A stretch of DNA of 64,000 nucleotides from Paraferrimonas haliotis (GCF_002282895.1 NZ_NRRB01000003.1:62001-126000), one strand, 5' to 3'. Shown: positions 53,952 through 63,800, counted from the first letter of the stretch. Notes: generated by a model from the sequence alone, not told the origin. Made by a program: numbers and translations.

Positions 53952-55127
53952 ATGCATGACTCTCGTCGCAACCTTGCTATATTGATGTACCAAATGATCG
54001 CCCTCGGTGGCATTGTGGTAGACATTATTGTGCCGGCACTGCCAGATATTCAACGGGCGATGTCAACCAATCCGGCGCACACCCAGTGGGCATTTGCCGC
54101 GGCTATGTTTGGTTTTTCCTTGGGTCAAATAGTCGCGGGTTTCATTGTTGACAGATTTGGCCGCAAAACACCTATGGTGATTGGGGCTGTGAGCTTGTCG
54201 GCAAGCCTTTTATTAGCTGCTTTTACCCCGTCTATTGACGTTTTGATTGCTATTCGCTTCATTCAAGGGCTTGCCGTTAGTCTTGTGGCCGTGGGTGGTC
54301 GCGCAACCATTAGAGACATTTATCAGGGGCAGGCCTACCTGAAAGCGGTGAATTGGATCACCATATCGTTCGCGGTTGGCATCACCTTCTCGCCGCTAAT
54401 CGGTGGCTACATCGATAACCATTTCGGTTGGTCGGCCATCTTCGTTTCACTGGCACTGTGGGTAGCTATTGGCAGCGTTTTAATGATTGTTTTCTTTAAA
54501 GAAACATTACCTGTACGTCAGTCACTTAAGTGGCAACAAGTTCAACAAACAAGTAAGCAGGTGCTGCTAAATAAAGCGTTTTTAACAACGGCTTTGTTGT
54601 GCGGCATTTTTTATAGTGTATTGCCGGTATTTAACACCTATTCGCCTTTTCTGGTACAAAAAACACTGGGTTACAGCGCCGTGGCATACGGTTACCTCGC
54701 ACTATTATTAGGGTGTAGCTGGTTACTCGGAAATGTGGTTAACCGCTTCACTCTGCACATTCCTATCCAACGTAAAGTGATCGCTTCAATGACCGTTTCT
54801 ATTTTGGCATTAGTGATTGGTATTGACTATCAGGTGAGTAACGGACTTACGCTGGAAGCCTTTGTAGCTCCCATGGCGGTGCTCATTTTTTCCTTGGGCA
54901 TGTTATTTCCACTGTTCTTGGCTACTGGGTTGGCGCCCTTTAAGCATAATGCTGGCGTTGCCAATGCGTTTTTATTCGCACTTTGTTGGGGAACTACGGC
55001 TGTGTTTTCCGCCGTTGTACCGCTCTTCCCGCATAATAACCCAGCTGCACTCATGCTATTTTTCATCCTGCTATTGATCATTTCCATACAGCTCAGTCGC
55101 ACAACATCTAACGCCGTTATCGCTTAG
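53952..55127 (+). CDS. MFS drug exporter, Bcr/CflA type
   Basis: A 391-residue, 12-helix inner-membrane antiporter. MIALGGIVVDIIVPALPDIQ at the start and motif A between helices 2 and 3 (GFIVDRFGRKTPMVIG) are those of the Bcr/CflA branch (bicyclomycin, chloramphenicol and peptide exporters). FIQGLAVSLVAVGGRATIRDIY contains the helix-4 arginine. Substrate not deducible. It stands alone on the plus strand and ends at a strong bidirectional terminator. Confidence 0.9.
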   Translation: MHDSRRNLAILMYQMIALGGIVVDIIVPALPDIQRAMSTNPAHTQWAFAAAMFGFSLGQIVAGFIVDRFGRKTPMVIGAVSLSASLLLAAFTPSIDVLIAIRFIQGLAVSLVAVGGRATIRDIYQGQAYLKAVNWITISFAVGITFSPLIGGYIDNHFGWSAIFVSLALWVAIGSVLMIVFFKETLPVRQSLKWQQVQQTSKQVLLNKAFLTTALLCGIFYSVLPVFNTYSPFLVQKTLGYSAVAYGYLALLLGCSWLLGNVVNRFTLHIPIQRKVIASMTVSILALVIGIDYQVSNGLTLEAFVAPMAVLIFSLGMLFPLFLATGLAPFKHNAGVANAFLFALCWGTTAVFSAVVPLFPHNNPAALMLFFILLLIISIQLSRTTSNAVIA

Positions 55128-55132
55128 AATGC

Positions 55133-55165
55133 AAAAAGGGCATGGTATCCATACCACGCCCTTTT
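55133..55165. terminator. Bidirectional terminator after the MFS gene
   Basis: AAAAAGGGC, TGGTAT, a CC loop, ATACCA and GCCCTTTTT pair over about 16 bp with one mismatch. It ends the plus-strand MFS gene and the minus-strand cytochrome gene. Confidence 0.9.
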
Positions 55166-55194
55166 TACACATTTGCAGGAATTTTTAACGCGAG

Positions 55195-56901
55195 TTAGTG
55201 AATGGTCACGCCCTTCACAACTTCACGGAACGACTCTCTATGGCAAGAGCCGCAAGCTTGATCACGAGACAGTGCTGGGTAAACAAAGCCATTCATCATC
55301 AAATCATCATTGTTTTTCGACAAATCAATCTTGAAGATATGACCTTTAACGTCACCCAGGCGAACCGTGTCATCGCCACCTAGCGCTGGCGACACATCGT
55401 TGTAGATGGCGCTTTTAGCGGTATCAGGCATGTGACAAGTGGTACAAGCAACATTCGCGTGGCTTGGACTCTTAGGCGCTTGCTCTGTGTGACAGTTGGT
55501 ACAAGTTACGTTGAATGGGTTGCTGTCTTGACCTTCAGCGTCGCGGTTTACCACAGTTTTATGTGGGTTGTGGCAATCGGCACAATCAACGCCAGCAGCG
55601 AAATGTTTACCCATGCCTTCACCGGTTTCAGGGTGAGGTCCAAACAACTCATCAACGGTCTGGTGGTGCTTACCAAGGCCATATTTATCCGCAACAATGC
55701 GACCAGCGTGAGTTACTGGGTTATCAGGGAAGGCTTTGTTAAACGGTGACAAGTATGTACCAGAGGCAGAGTCAAATTTACGCTCACCATCACGAGTGTG
55801 GCATTCACCACAATGCACGGGTAGACCAAAGCCCATATCATCGGCAGACAGCTGCTCAAGCGTACGAGGCTGGGCGCGCAGCGTAATGTTCAGTTCACCT
55901 TTTGGTAAGTGATGAGGAGTGTTGGCAATGGCTGTCATCGTTGCAACGTGCTCATGACCCGCACCGTGACAAGCTTCACACTGAACACCGCTTAGCTCCC
56001 AAGTACCGCCAACGCCATCAAGGCCCCATTGACGATTAGGGTTCAAATCAGCATCGTAACGCTTGTATCCAGTGTTGTGACAGTTACCACAACCGTAGGT
56101 ATGACCTGGCTTCAACTGATTACCGTCAGCATCTTGAACTTCACCGGCCTTATAGTTACCCCATTGATTCGCGGCACCTTCTTCAGCTTGGTTATTAAAC
56201 TGAACCCCAGTACCGGCAACCACGTAACCGTTTTCATCGCTCCAACGAGCTTTCCAGTGGTAACCACCAATTAAGTAAGGTACATCGGCGTACGACGCAG
56301 GAATATCGGCATTTTCAATGCGAGATTCGCCATTTTGATGACGTTCCAGCAGCTGCGCTAAGCGACCGTCCATTTCATCTTTAGAGAACGGATAATCCGG
56401 CAGTTCACCGTTGGTAATTTCGTTAATTTTAAAGTTATGCCCATGGTTCAAGAAGCTGTCGTGGCCGGCGTGGCAACCAAGACAGGTTTGAGTGCCCATG
56501 TAGGCAACGTCCATGCTCACAGCATCAACCGTTACAGTTGCGGTTGCTTGGGTTTGATCCATACCATCGCTCAGTGCATAGCTAACGCTGATTTCGCCAC
56601 TTTCACTTAAGCTTGGGTAATAACTGATTTTATCGCCAAAAATAACAGCTTGACCGCTTGAGGCTGAGATGCTGTCCGCAACCAAAGTAATGTCGTCGCC
56701 ATCGGCATCGCTTGCCGCCGCTAACACATCTAATAACACTACATTATTGGCTTGAGTGGAAACAGCAACCTCACCGGCTACTGGGGCGTTATTTTCTGGG
56801 GTGCTGGGTGCATCATTGTTATTGTCATCACTACCACAACCAGCCGCTAACGCTGATGCAATCATGACGGCTAATAACTTAGCACTATGACCTGTTTTCA
56901 T
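55195..56901 (-). CDS. Octahaem c-type cytochrome lipoprotein
   Basis: A 568-residue lipoprotein. The signal peptide ends with C22 in the lipobox LAAGC. Residues about 38-128 are a cadherin/Ig-like beta module (VLDVLAAASDADGDD-type). Then eight CxxCH haem motifs follow: CLGCH (C140), CGNCH, CEACH, CGECH, CADCH, CTNCH, CTTCH and CGSCH, as in cytochrome c554-type multihaem proteins. It would transfer electrons at the periplasm or outer-membrane surface; a terminal electron acceptor is not identified. GGGAG is seven bases before the ATG. The response regulator and kinase genes lie directly upstream, suggesting they control it. Confidence 0.88.
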   Translation of the reverse strand: MKTGHSAKLLAVMIASALAAGCGSDDNNNDAPSTPENNAPVAGEVAVSTQANNVVLLDVLAAASDADGDDITLVADSISASSGQAVIFGDKISYYPSLSESGEISVSYALSDGMDQTQATATVTVDAVSMDVAYMGTQTCLGCHAGHDSFLNHGHNFKINEITNGELPDYPFSKDEMDGRLAQLLERHQNGESRIENADIPASYADVPYLIGGYHWKARWSDENGYVVAGTGVQFNNQAEEGAANQWGNYKAGEVQDADGNQLKPGHTYGCGNCHNTGYKRYDADLNPNRQWGLDGVGGTWELSGVQCEACHGAGHEHVATMTAIANTPHHLPKGELNITLRAQPRTLEQLSADDMGFGLPVHCGECHTRDGERKFDSASGTYLSPFNKAFPDNPVTHAGRIVADKYGLGKHHQTVDELFGPHPETGEGMGKHFAAGVDCADCHNPHKTVVNRDAEGQDSNPFNVTCTNCHTEQAPKSPSHANVACTTCHMPDTAKSAIYNDVSPALGGDDTVRLGDVKGHIFKIDLSKNNDDLMMNGFVYPALSRDQACGSCHRESFREVVKGVTIH

Positions 56902-57013
56902 TTTCTACTCCCTGCATGATTAGTCATGCTTACTGAATTCGCACCTGTAATCGATGCTTTATAAATTTTCGGGAGCGATAATGGGTTTAATAAGAATGTG
57001 ATGCTAGATAAGT

Positions 57014-57046
57014 AAAATTGACAACATGATTATAGCTGTCAATTTT
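57014..57046. promoter_or_regulatory. Perfect AT-rich dyad between the cytochrome and response-regulator genes
   Basis: AAAATTGACA and TGTCAATTTT form a perfect 10-bp inverted repeat with a 13-base spacer, 113 bases upstream of the cytochrome ATG and 41 bases past the response-regulator stop. It lacks a GC core and a T-run of the terminator type, so an operator for the cytochrome promoter is more likely than a terminator; both are possible. Confidence 0.5.
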
Positions 57047-57087
57047 TCTTATCATAATGGTTGCAAACTATAGTCATAGCGGCTTTG

Positions 57088-57729
57088 CTAGTTTTGCTCG
57101 CTAAATAAGGAGGCACACAGCTTTTTGCCTTCAGTTGTCAGAAAGTAGACCTTACTCTCACTTTGTTCGACAAGTGAAGCTTGTTTGAGTTGACGAATGT
57201 GGAAATTGAAACGAGTATGATTGTCCACTTCCACCAGTCGGCACAGGTCCATAAACCTAAGCCTTTTGTGCACCATAAGCTTCAATAACGTTTGTCTGCG
57301 AATCGGGTTGGCCAAGGCGGCAAACACTTTATCGGCTTTCTCGCCGGCTAAACTTGGCGGCGTGGTTCTTTGGGCATGAACCCGTTTTAACGTCATCACT
57401 AAGCTTTCTAAATCAAAGGGTTTAGAGATGAACTCATGGGCACCTTTTTTCATGGCATCGACGGCGGTGGCTACCGTGCCAAATGCGGTAGAAATGACAA
57501 TACCGATATTGGGCTGCGAACGGACAATATTGGAAATGGCTTCAATGCCGGTTGCACCTGGCATGATCATATCCAGCAATGCCAAGTCAAAGCGGTCGTT
57601 TTCCGCCGCTTCGATGGCCTCTTCGGCATCCACGCAAGCGTACACATCAAAGCCTTCCATTTCTAATGCCTCCACCAGCGTTTGTCGAAGATCATCGTCG
57701 TCTTCCGCTAACAAGAGTTTCAGATTCAT
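57088..57729 (-). CDS. Response regulator with ArsR-type winged-helix output
   Basis: A 213-residue regulator. The receiver domain (residues 1-120) has the acidic pair in LLLAEDDDDL, phospho-acceptor D53 (LALLDMIMPG) and the conserved lysine in EFISKPFDLE. The output domain (residues about 133-213) is an ArsR-like winged helix (ALANPIRRQTLLKLMV, then DLCRLVEVDNHTRFNFHIRQLKQASLV), not the usual OmpR, NarL or Fis type. That architecture is uncommon. The ATG at 57729 overlaps the kinase stop (ATGA), so the pair is coupled; the longer reading from 57753 is rejected. Likely target: the cytochrome gene downstream. Confidence 0.85.
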   Translation of the reverse strand: MNLKLLLAEDDDDLRQTLVEALEMEGFDVYACVDAEEAIEAAENDRFDLALLDMIMPGATGIEAISNIVRSQPNIGIVISTAFGTVATAVDAMKKGAHEFISKPFDLESLVMTLKRVHAQRTTPPSLAGEKADKVFAALANPIRRQTLLKLMVHKRLRFMDLCRLVEVDNHTRFNFHIRQLKQASLVEQSESKVYFLTTEGKKLCASLFSEQN

Positions 57730-59111
57730 ACAGCCTCTCCTGAAGGCAAGCAAACAGTCACTAATACACCTTGTTGTTTATTTTCCATGAACAATTGACC
57801 AAGGTGCTGTTCGATAATTTCTCGGCTAATACTGAGCCCCAGCCCCGTGCCCTTACCGGCACTCTTGGTGGTGAAAAATGGGTTAAACACCTTATCCAAG
57901 ATGTGCTCACTGATGCCACTCCCTTGGTCGCGAATCTCAATGCGAACAAGACCTTCGCTTTGAGCGGCAACGATGCTTATGTTGCCGCCTTGGTCACTGG
58001 CGTCCATGGCGTTTGTCAAAAGATTAATTAACACTTCTTCCAGCGCCACTTTATCCCCTTCAACGACCAATTCTGCTGACACATCCGTAAGTATGTGAAA
58101 ATCTCGAGCACGATAGGCTAATAGATCCAGTGCCGAATTAACCAAGGTAAGCACCTGAAGACGTTGAGGAGACGCCGACTCAGTGCGCGCAAAGGTAAGC
58201 ACCTCTTGAGTAATGTGGTTGGCACGAAGTAGGCTGCGCTTTATGCGAGATAATAGTTGCAGATGCTCTTCGTTATCGGATTTCTTCTTTAACACATCCA
58301 ACGCTAAGGTTGCGTTAGCTAACGGCGTTTTGATTTCGTGGGCAATACCAGCTGCCAGCTGCCCCAAGCTCGCGATCCTATCGTTTTGCATGGCCTTTTT
58401 TAACTGCGATTGAATTTGCTTTTCCCGTTCACTATCAAATACTTTTAATGCCTGCAGTAAGAACAGCAGCAGTAAAATCGCCATGAAGCTTCGAAGCATT
58501 GGCACCCATAAACCGTACTCCCCTTTTACAAGGCCTGCGGCGATGCCATATCCAATTAGAGCGAAACCGCTGTAGGCGAAATAGCGCCCACCCAAACCGC
58601 TTTGCTTCTTTAGGTTTAAGCCATAACGAATGAGCAGCACGCCTGCAGTGAAGGACGCTCCAAAGCCAAATACCAGTCGTGTAAAAACAGCGCTTTGACT
58701 CAGATAACGATCCACGCTCAATACTTGCCAATGGAATAACATAACCGCGACGTAAATGCCTAAAACACATAAAGTCAGTGCCTTAAACCACTCTTTATGC
58801 TTAAGTTTATTAACGTCCAACATGGCCCATGCAAACCAAACCATCGCAAAGTATGACACCGCCAACTTGAGTACGCGCCCGCCTTCAGCCAACATCCAGT
58901 TAGATTGATCGAGGGATTCCTGCATCAATAGCCAGTACATTTCTGACCATTCGTGCACGCCGTGCACATAGCCAAATGTCGCCAATGCAGGTAACGCACT
59001 GGCAATGGCTAAGTTTGAAAATCTAATATTACGGAAGGTAATGGCCGCTCCGATGGCAAAAAAGGCCAAACCGTAAATTAAGTAAATAATGAAAATGGCA
59101 GTTTGATTCAT
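57726..59111 (-). CDS. Membrane-bound sensor histidine kinase
   Basis: A 461-residue kinase. Residues about 1-220 hold about seven hydrophobic helices and no large periplasmic domain, with GYVHGVHEWSEMY in a loop near residue 48. H258 is the phospho-acceptor in the H-box QLAAGIAHEIKTPLANA. The ATPase domain has NLLTNAMDAS (N-box), IRDQGSGIS (G1), FNPFFTTKSAGKGTGLGLSI (F and G2). The signal sensed may be membrane-borne or electron-transport-related, given the helical sensor; that is inference. It is coupled to the response regulator and lies upstream of the octahaem cytochrome. Confidence 0.9.
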   Translation of the reverse strand: MNQTAIFIIYLIYGLAFFAIGAAITFRNIRFSNLAIASALPALATFGYVHGVHEWSEMYWLLMQESLDQSNWMLAEGGRVLKLAVSYFAMVWFAWAMLDVNKLKHKEWFKALTLCVLGIYVAVMLFHWQVLSVDRYLSQSAVFTRLVFGFGASFTAGVLLIRYGLNLKKQSGLGGRYFAYSGFALIGYGIAAGLVKGEYGLWVPMLRSFMAILLLLFLLQALKVFDSEREKQIQSQLKKAMQNDRIASLGQLAAGIAHEIKTPLANATLALDVLKKKSDNEEHLQLLSRIKRSLLRANHITQEVLTFARTESASPQRLQVLTLVNSALDLLAYRARDFHILTDVSAELVVEGDKVALEEVLINLLTNAMDASDQGGNISIVAAQSEGLVRIEIRDQGSGISEHILDKVFNPFFTTKSAGKGTGLGLSISREIIEQHLGQLFMENKQQGVLVTVCLPSGEAV

Positions 59112-59245
59112 AGCGTGAAATATACAGATTTGAAAGTCTCAAAACTGTGAGGCAGAGAATAGCTTAGAAAGAAAACCCGGCCGTTTAAGGTAACCTAGCT
59201 AATACTTTGTGAAAGGCTTCTCAAAATGCTGCTATGGCTATACCC

Positions 59246-59277
59246 ATAAAAAAGCCGCGGCACATGGCCACGGCTTG
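59246..59277 (-). terminator. Terminator of glnS
   Basis: AAGCCG, GGC, a five-base loop, GCC and CGGCTT pair with one mismatch. On the minus strand it is followed by TTTTTTAT. It lies 20 bases after the glnS stop. Confidence 0.8.
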
Positions 59278-59296
59278 ATAGCAGCACTTAGGCTTA

Positions 59297-60964
59297 CTAA
59301 CCCTGTCCCCAGGAATCTCTTAGCCCAACGGTGCGGTTAAACACCAGCGCTTCGGCGTTAGAGTCTTGGCTGTCAGCACAGAAATAACCCTCTCGCTCAA
59401 ACTGGTACGCTTGCTCACTAGGTGCGTTGGCTAAACTCAGTTCAGCATAGCCTTTTTTAACCACTAAGCTGTCTGGGTTGAGTGCTTCTTCGATGTCTAG
59501 TCCATTCGGGTTAGCCACTTTAAACAAGCGATCGTACAACCTAAACTCAGCCGCTTGTGCATGGGACGCTGCTACCCAGTGAATAACACCGCGCACCTTG
59601 CGCCCTTCCCGCGGCTCAGGGTTTTTGCCGAGCGTATCTTTGTCGTATTGACCGTAGATAGTGGTGACATTGCCGGCTTCATCGGTTTCAAAGCGATCAG
59701 CAGAAACCACATAGGCATTGCGCAAACGCACCTCGTTACCCAGCACTAAACGTTTGTATTTCTTATTCGCTGACTCTTTAAAGTCGGCTCGATCAATCCA
59801 GATCTCTTTCGAAAACGGCAGCTGGCGCGTACCCATTTCCGGTTTATTAGGATGCAACGGAGCTTCGATCATTTGTGGGTCGCCGTCCCAGTTCTCAATG
59901 ACCAATTTAATCGGATCCATAACCGCCATTGCTCGTGGTGCATTGGCGTTTAAATCGTCACGAATGCAGGCTTCCAACATGCCCATTTCTACCAAATTGT
60001 CTTGCTTGGTCACACCGATTCGTAAACAGAACTCACGAATAGAAGCCGGTGTATAGCCGCGACGACGCAATCCAGCAATGGTTGGCATACGAGGGTCATT
60101 CCAGCCACTCACCTTACCTTCTTCCACCAGTGCACTGAGCTTACGTTTGGACATCAAAGTGTATTCAAGGTTTAAGCGGGAAAACTCATACTGATGTGGT
60201 CGTGCTTTAATGGAAATATTATCCAAAACCCAATCGTACAAACGCCGGTTATCTTGAAACTCTAGAGTGCACAGCGAATGAGTGATGTTTTCGATGGCAT
60301 CTGAGATGCAGTGGGTAAAGTCGTACATAGGGTAAATGCACCACTTATCTCCCGTTTGATGATGATGGCTAAACTTAACACGGTATAACACCGGATCGCG
60401 CATTACCATGAACGGCGACGCCATATCAATTTTAGCGCGTAAGCAACACTCACCTTCCTTCATCTCGCCGGCACGCATCTTCTCGAACAGGGCAAGGTTC
60501 TCTTCTACAGAGGTATCTCGATAAGGCGAGTTTTTGCCTGGCTCTTTTAAGGTGCCGCGGTACTCTCGCATTTGTTCGGCACTCAAAAAGTCTACATAGG
60601 CCAGTCCTTTTTCTACCAGCTCAATGGCATAGCCGTGCAAGCGGTCGAAATAGTCTGACGAATAACGGATATCGCCATCCCATTTAAAGCCCAACCAGCT
60701 AACATCCGATTGTATTGAGTTAACGAAGTCGATGTCTTCTTTTTCAGGATTGGTATCATCAAAGCGAAGATTACAAGTACCTTGGTAGTCTTTAGCAATA
60801 CCGAAGTTCAAGCAAATAGATTTAGCATGACCGATGTGCAAATAGCCGTTAGGCTCCGGCGGAAAGCGCGTTTTTACGGCATTGTGTTTGCCCGCGGCCA
60901 AATCGGAATCAATGATGTTGCGAATAAAATTGCTCGGACGGTTTTCAGAGTCCACAGCGCTCAT
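59297..60964 (-). CDS. glnS: Glutaminyl-tRNA synthetase
   Basis: Class I synthetase that charges tRNA-Gln, 555 residues. HIGH motif at residues 43-46 in [27 protein letters not shown] follows. The KMSKS-type motif appears as [32 protein letters not shown] and [16 protein letters not shown] are near-identical to E. coli GlnRS. The C-terminal anticodon-binding beta-barrels are present. It has its own terminator and is monocistronic. Confidence 0.97.
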   Translation of the reverse strand: MSAVDSENRPSNFIRNIIDSDLAAGKHNAVKTRFPPEPNGYLHIGHAKSICLNFGIAKDYQGTCNLRFDDTNPEKEDIDFVNSIQSDVSWLGFKWDGDIRYSSDYFDRLHGYAIELVEKGLAYVDFLSAEQMREYRGTLKEPGKNSPYRDTSVEENLALFEKMRAGEMKEGECCLRAKIDMASPFMVMRDPVLYRVKFSHHHQTGDKWCIYPMYDFTHCISDAIENITHSLCTLEFQDNRRLYDWVLDNISIKARPHQYEFSRLNLEYTLMSKRKLSALVEEGKVSGWNDPRMPTIAGLRRRGYTPASIREFCLRIGVTKQDNLVEMGMLEACIRDDLNANAPRAMAVMDPIKLVIENWDGDPQMIEAPLHPNKPEMGTRQLPFSKEIWIDRADFKESANKKYKRLVLGNEVRLRNAYVVSADRFETDEAGNVTTIYGQYDKDTLGKNPEPREGRKVRGVIHWVAASHAQAAEFRLYDRLFKVANPNGLDIEEALNPDSLVVKKGYAELSLANAPSEQAYQFEREGYFCADSQDSNAEALVFNRTVGLRDSWGQG

Positions 60965-61051
60965 ACGATATCCCCTTACTGTTAGGACAGCCCTAGTCGT
61001 ATACTTCTAAGATAGCCGTGTATAATCCTACATTAGCCGCTTAGTTACAAT

Positions 61052-61080
61052 AAAAAAGCCACCCTTTAAGGTAGCTTTTT
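61052..61080 (-). terminator. Terminator of feoAB
   Basis: AAAAAGC, ACC, a CTTTAA loop, GGT and GCTTTTT pair with one mismatch. On the minus strand it ends in a T run. It is 35 bases past the feoB stop. Confidence 0.75.
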
Positions 61081-61114
61081 GATCCCCGTAGCCCTAGTGG
61101 CTAACGATTGACGG

Positions 61115-63451
61115 TTAACCTTTGGTCACTATCATGGTTGGGATAATTTGTTGCTGTTCTTTACCTTTCTTTCGAAGCCACAAAAAGTAACTGCTAAAGA
61201 CGACAACTATCAAACTTAGAGCAATGCTGGCCTCAACCGGCTGAGCACTGAAGTTAACGATTTGATAGAAGCCCGTGGCTGAGCCATAAGCCAGCATAAA
61301 GGTCCATGTTGCTGCAAACGCCGCCCATTTTTTACCAAACTCCGCCACCAAAGCACCGATTGCGGCCACGCACGGTGTGTACAGCAAAATGAATAGCAAG
61401 TAGGCAAACGCAGCGCTGGTGGAGCTAAAGCCATTTTGCAAATTAGTAAAGGTGGTCATTTCCACTTCTAACTCTGTGGCTTGCTCGTCTAAATCCGTTA
61501 CGTCGCCAATATCCACCGACATTGGATCTTTTGGATCAATACCCAGTAAATTTTCCGGAATGGTGGCGAACGCTTCTGCTAACGACTCGCTCAACGGTGC
61601 TATCTCTTCATCGGCAGATTCGTGTGAATAAAGACTGTTCAAAGTACCAATAACCGCTTCTTTAGCGAAGATACCCGTCACAATACCCACCGTTGCTGGC
61701 CAATTGTCTTGACTCACGCCCATAGGTGCAAAGACTGGTGTTACGGTTTGACTGACCACGCTCAGTACCGACTCATCGGAGTCTTCGTGACCGAAGCTGC
61801 CGTCAGTACCAATGGAATTAACAAAATTTAGCCCAGTCACAACGATGACAATGGTTACACCGGCACCTTTAATAAACGCCTTGGTGCGTTTGCCGGTGCG
61901 TTTCATAATGGCTTTAAATTTTGGCAATTCGTAACTGGGCAGTTCCATCACACTGCTGCTGCTGTCACCCGGTAAGATGGTGTGACGCAGCATTAAGCCG
62001 GTGCCAATGGCGGCAAGAATACCGAGAACGTACAGCAGAAACACGAGATTCTGACCTTGCTCTGGGAAAAACGCCGCGGCAAATAAGGCATATACCGGTA
62101 ATCGCGCACCGCACGACATAAACGGGGTCATCATGCCAGTCACGATACGTTCGCGCTCGTTCCCTAAGGTGCGAGTGGCCATAATTGCCGGCACTGAACA
62201 GCCAAATCCAACAATCATTGGAACGAACGCCTTACCAGGTAATCCAATTCGCTTCATCAAACCGTCGATAACAAACGCCGCTCGTGACAAGTAACCTGAG
62301 CTTTCCATCACCGATAGCGCCAAAAACAACGCGGCAATCACCGGAATAAACGTAGCAACGGTTTGAATACCGGCGCCAATACCGCCGGCGACAATAACGT
62401 TTAACCAATCTGGGAAGCCTAGCGTCGTCATTAACGCGCCGGCGTGGTCTACAAAAATAGCGCCCGCAGCAATATCAAAGAAATCAATAAAGGCCGAACC
62501 GACGTTAATGGCGAACATAAACATTAAATACATGGCCAACAAGAAGATAGGCACCCCTAATATCGGGTGTAAAACCACTTCGTCGATGCGATCCGTCATG
62601 GTTCGAACCTTGCTGTCTTTTAGTGCTTGCTCGCACATCCCCTCAACAGCTTGGTAGCGCGCAGTCGCTAAGGCTAAGTCGGTATCAAAGCCCTTCTCGC
62701 TTAATTCCTCGCGAATCCGATCACCTTGCTTACGTTGTGCCTCATTAGTCGCCATCGCCGAGGTTGACGGTTGCGCAAGTACCGATAACAAACTGCCACG
62801 ACTTTGCTGTTGCTGGTATTCACCGGCTAATTGTTGGATTGCCTCTTCAATGGTATCGCCGTAATCAATGCTAAAATCACTGTCGCAATCTAAACAATTT
62901 ACCAATTCAACCACGTGCTGCTGAATGTGTTTTATATCATTCGGGTTTTTGGAGTTTGCAGAAATAACCTGACAACCAATTGCACGACTGATGGCGCGCT
63001 CATCGATTGCGATTCCCTGCTTGCTGGCTACGTCAATTTTATTGATGACCACCAACATTGGAATGTTTAGCTCAAGCAGTTGCACGGTTAAATAAAGATG
63101 ACGTTCGAGATTGGTGGCATCAACCAGATTGATAATGGCGTCCACCTGTTGATCCGCCAAAAACTGTTGGGCAATGACTTCATCGAGGCTGCCCTGATTA
63201 TCAGAACTTGCAGGAATAAGATCGTAAATCCCGGGTAAATCCGTTAAATGTATCGATTGGCCCGCAAGTTGAAACTCACCTGTTTTCTTTTCTACCGTTA
63301 CACCAGACCAGTTACCAACGTGCTGATTGCCGCCCGTTAAGGCATTAAAAAGTGTCGATTTACCCGCATTCGGATTACCCACGGTTACACAGTGGAAATG
63401 CTTTCCAGATTTCAGTGCAGTTGGGCTATCGCAATGACAATTCGAGGCCAT
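61115..63451 (-). CDS. feoB: Ferrous iron transporter FeoB
   Basis: Inner-membrane Fe(II) permease with a GTPase domain, 778 residues (E. coli 773). G1 GNPNAGKST is at residues 25-33, then GVTVEKKTG (G2), DLPG (G3) and NKID (G4). The gate regions are in the membrane part: VGFGCSVPAIMATRTL and FMSCGARLPVYALFAAAFF. The N-terminus has CHC before the G domain. There is no adjacent feoC. Its ATG overlaps the feoA stop by one base (TAATG), so the two are coupled. Confidence 0.97.
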   Translation of the reverse strand: MASNCHCDSPTALKSGKHFHCVTVGNPNAGKSTLFNALTGGNQHVGNWSGVTVEKKTGEFQLAGQSIHLTDLPGIYDLIPASSDNQGSLDEVIAQQFLADQQVDAIINLVDATNLERHLYLTVQLLELNIPMLVVINKIDVASKQGIAIDERAISRAIGCQVISANSKNPNDIKHIQQHVVELVNCLDCDSDFSIDYGDTIEEAIQQLAGEYQQQQSRGSLLSVLAQPSTSAMATNEAQRKQGDRIREELSEKGFDTDLALATARYQAVEGMCEQALKDSKVRTMTDRIDEVVLHPILGVPIFLLAMYLMFMFAINVGSAFIDFFDIAAGAIFVDHAGALMTTLGFPDWLNVIVAGGIGAGIQTVATFIPVIAALFLALSVMESSGYLSRAAFVIDGLMKRIGLPGKAFVPMIVGFGCSVPAIMATRTLGNERERIVTGMMTPFMSCGARLPVYALFAAAFFPEQGQNLVFLLYVLGILAAIGTGLMLRHTILPGDSSSSVMELPSYELPKFKAIMKRTGKRTKAFIKGAGVTIVIVVTGLNFVNSIGTDGSFGHEDSDESVLSVVSQTVTPVFAPMGVSQDNWPATVGIVTGIFAKEAVIGTLNSLYSHESADEEIAPLSESLAEAFATIPENLLGIDPKDPMSVDIGDVTDLDEQATELEVEMTTFTNLQNGFSSTSAAFAYLLFILLYTPCVAAIGALVAEFGKKWAAFAATWTFMLAYGSATGFYQIVNFSAQPVEASIALSLIVVVFSSYFLWLRKKGKEQQQIIPTMIVTKG

Positions 63452-63687
63452 TATTTACACTCCTCAACAAAAATGTTTTCGGCTAAATCTTTTCGTAAAC
63501 ACAACAAGCTTCCTCGAATCTTTATCTCGATATTTGAACCCAGTGGCGCTCTTCGAATCACTTGAACTCGACTCTGCGGAGTAACCCCCATGGATAACAA
63601 CTTGCGCTTGGTGGCGCTAGGCAACTGCTGCCCTACTATGCTGCTGATAATGGCTTGCTTACCGGAGCCTAGCTCGCTTAACTTCAT
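63451..63687 (-). CDS. feoA: Ferrous iron transport protein FeoA
   Basis: A 78-residue SH3-like cytosolic partner of FeoB. MKLSELGSGKQAII, KRKLLSMGVTPQSRVQVIRRAP and IKIRGSLLCLRKD carry the FeoA pattern. The ATG at 63687 matches family N-termini; the reading from 63708 adds MLSFEVS and is unlikely. It is the first gene of feoAB, and a Fur box lies 95 bases upstream. Confidence 0.95.
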   Translation of the reverse strand: MKLSELGSGKQAIISSIVGQQLPSATKRKLLSMGVTPQSRVQVIRRAPLGSNIEIKIRGSLLCLRKDLAENIFVEECK

Positions 63688-63781
63688 GCTTACCTCAAAA
63701 GATAACAACGATGTCTCTGAATAGCCGCTAGTCTACCCAAAGGATTTGAGCAAAAACTTAATCAAGATCATGTTTACGATT

Positions 63782-63800
63782 AATAATGAGAATAATTTTC
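63782..63800. promoter_or_regulatory. Fur box upstream of feoAB
   Basis: AATAATGAGAATAATTTTC matches 15 of 19 positions of the Fur consensus GATAATGATAATCATTATC and sits about 95 bases upstream of the feoA start. It predicts repression of feoAB by Fe(II)-Fur, as in other gammaproteobacteria. Confidence 0.8.

Noticed and set aside
55195-56901. OmcA/MtrC-type decahaem cytochrome
   Set aside because: Only eight CxxCH motifs are present, and there is no MtrA/MtrB pair nearby.
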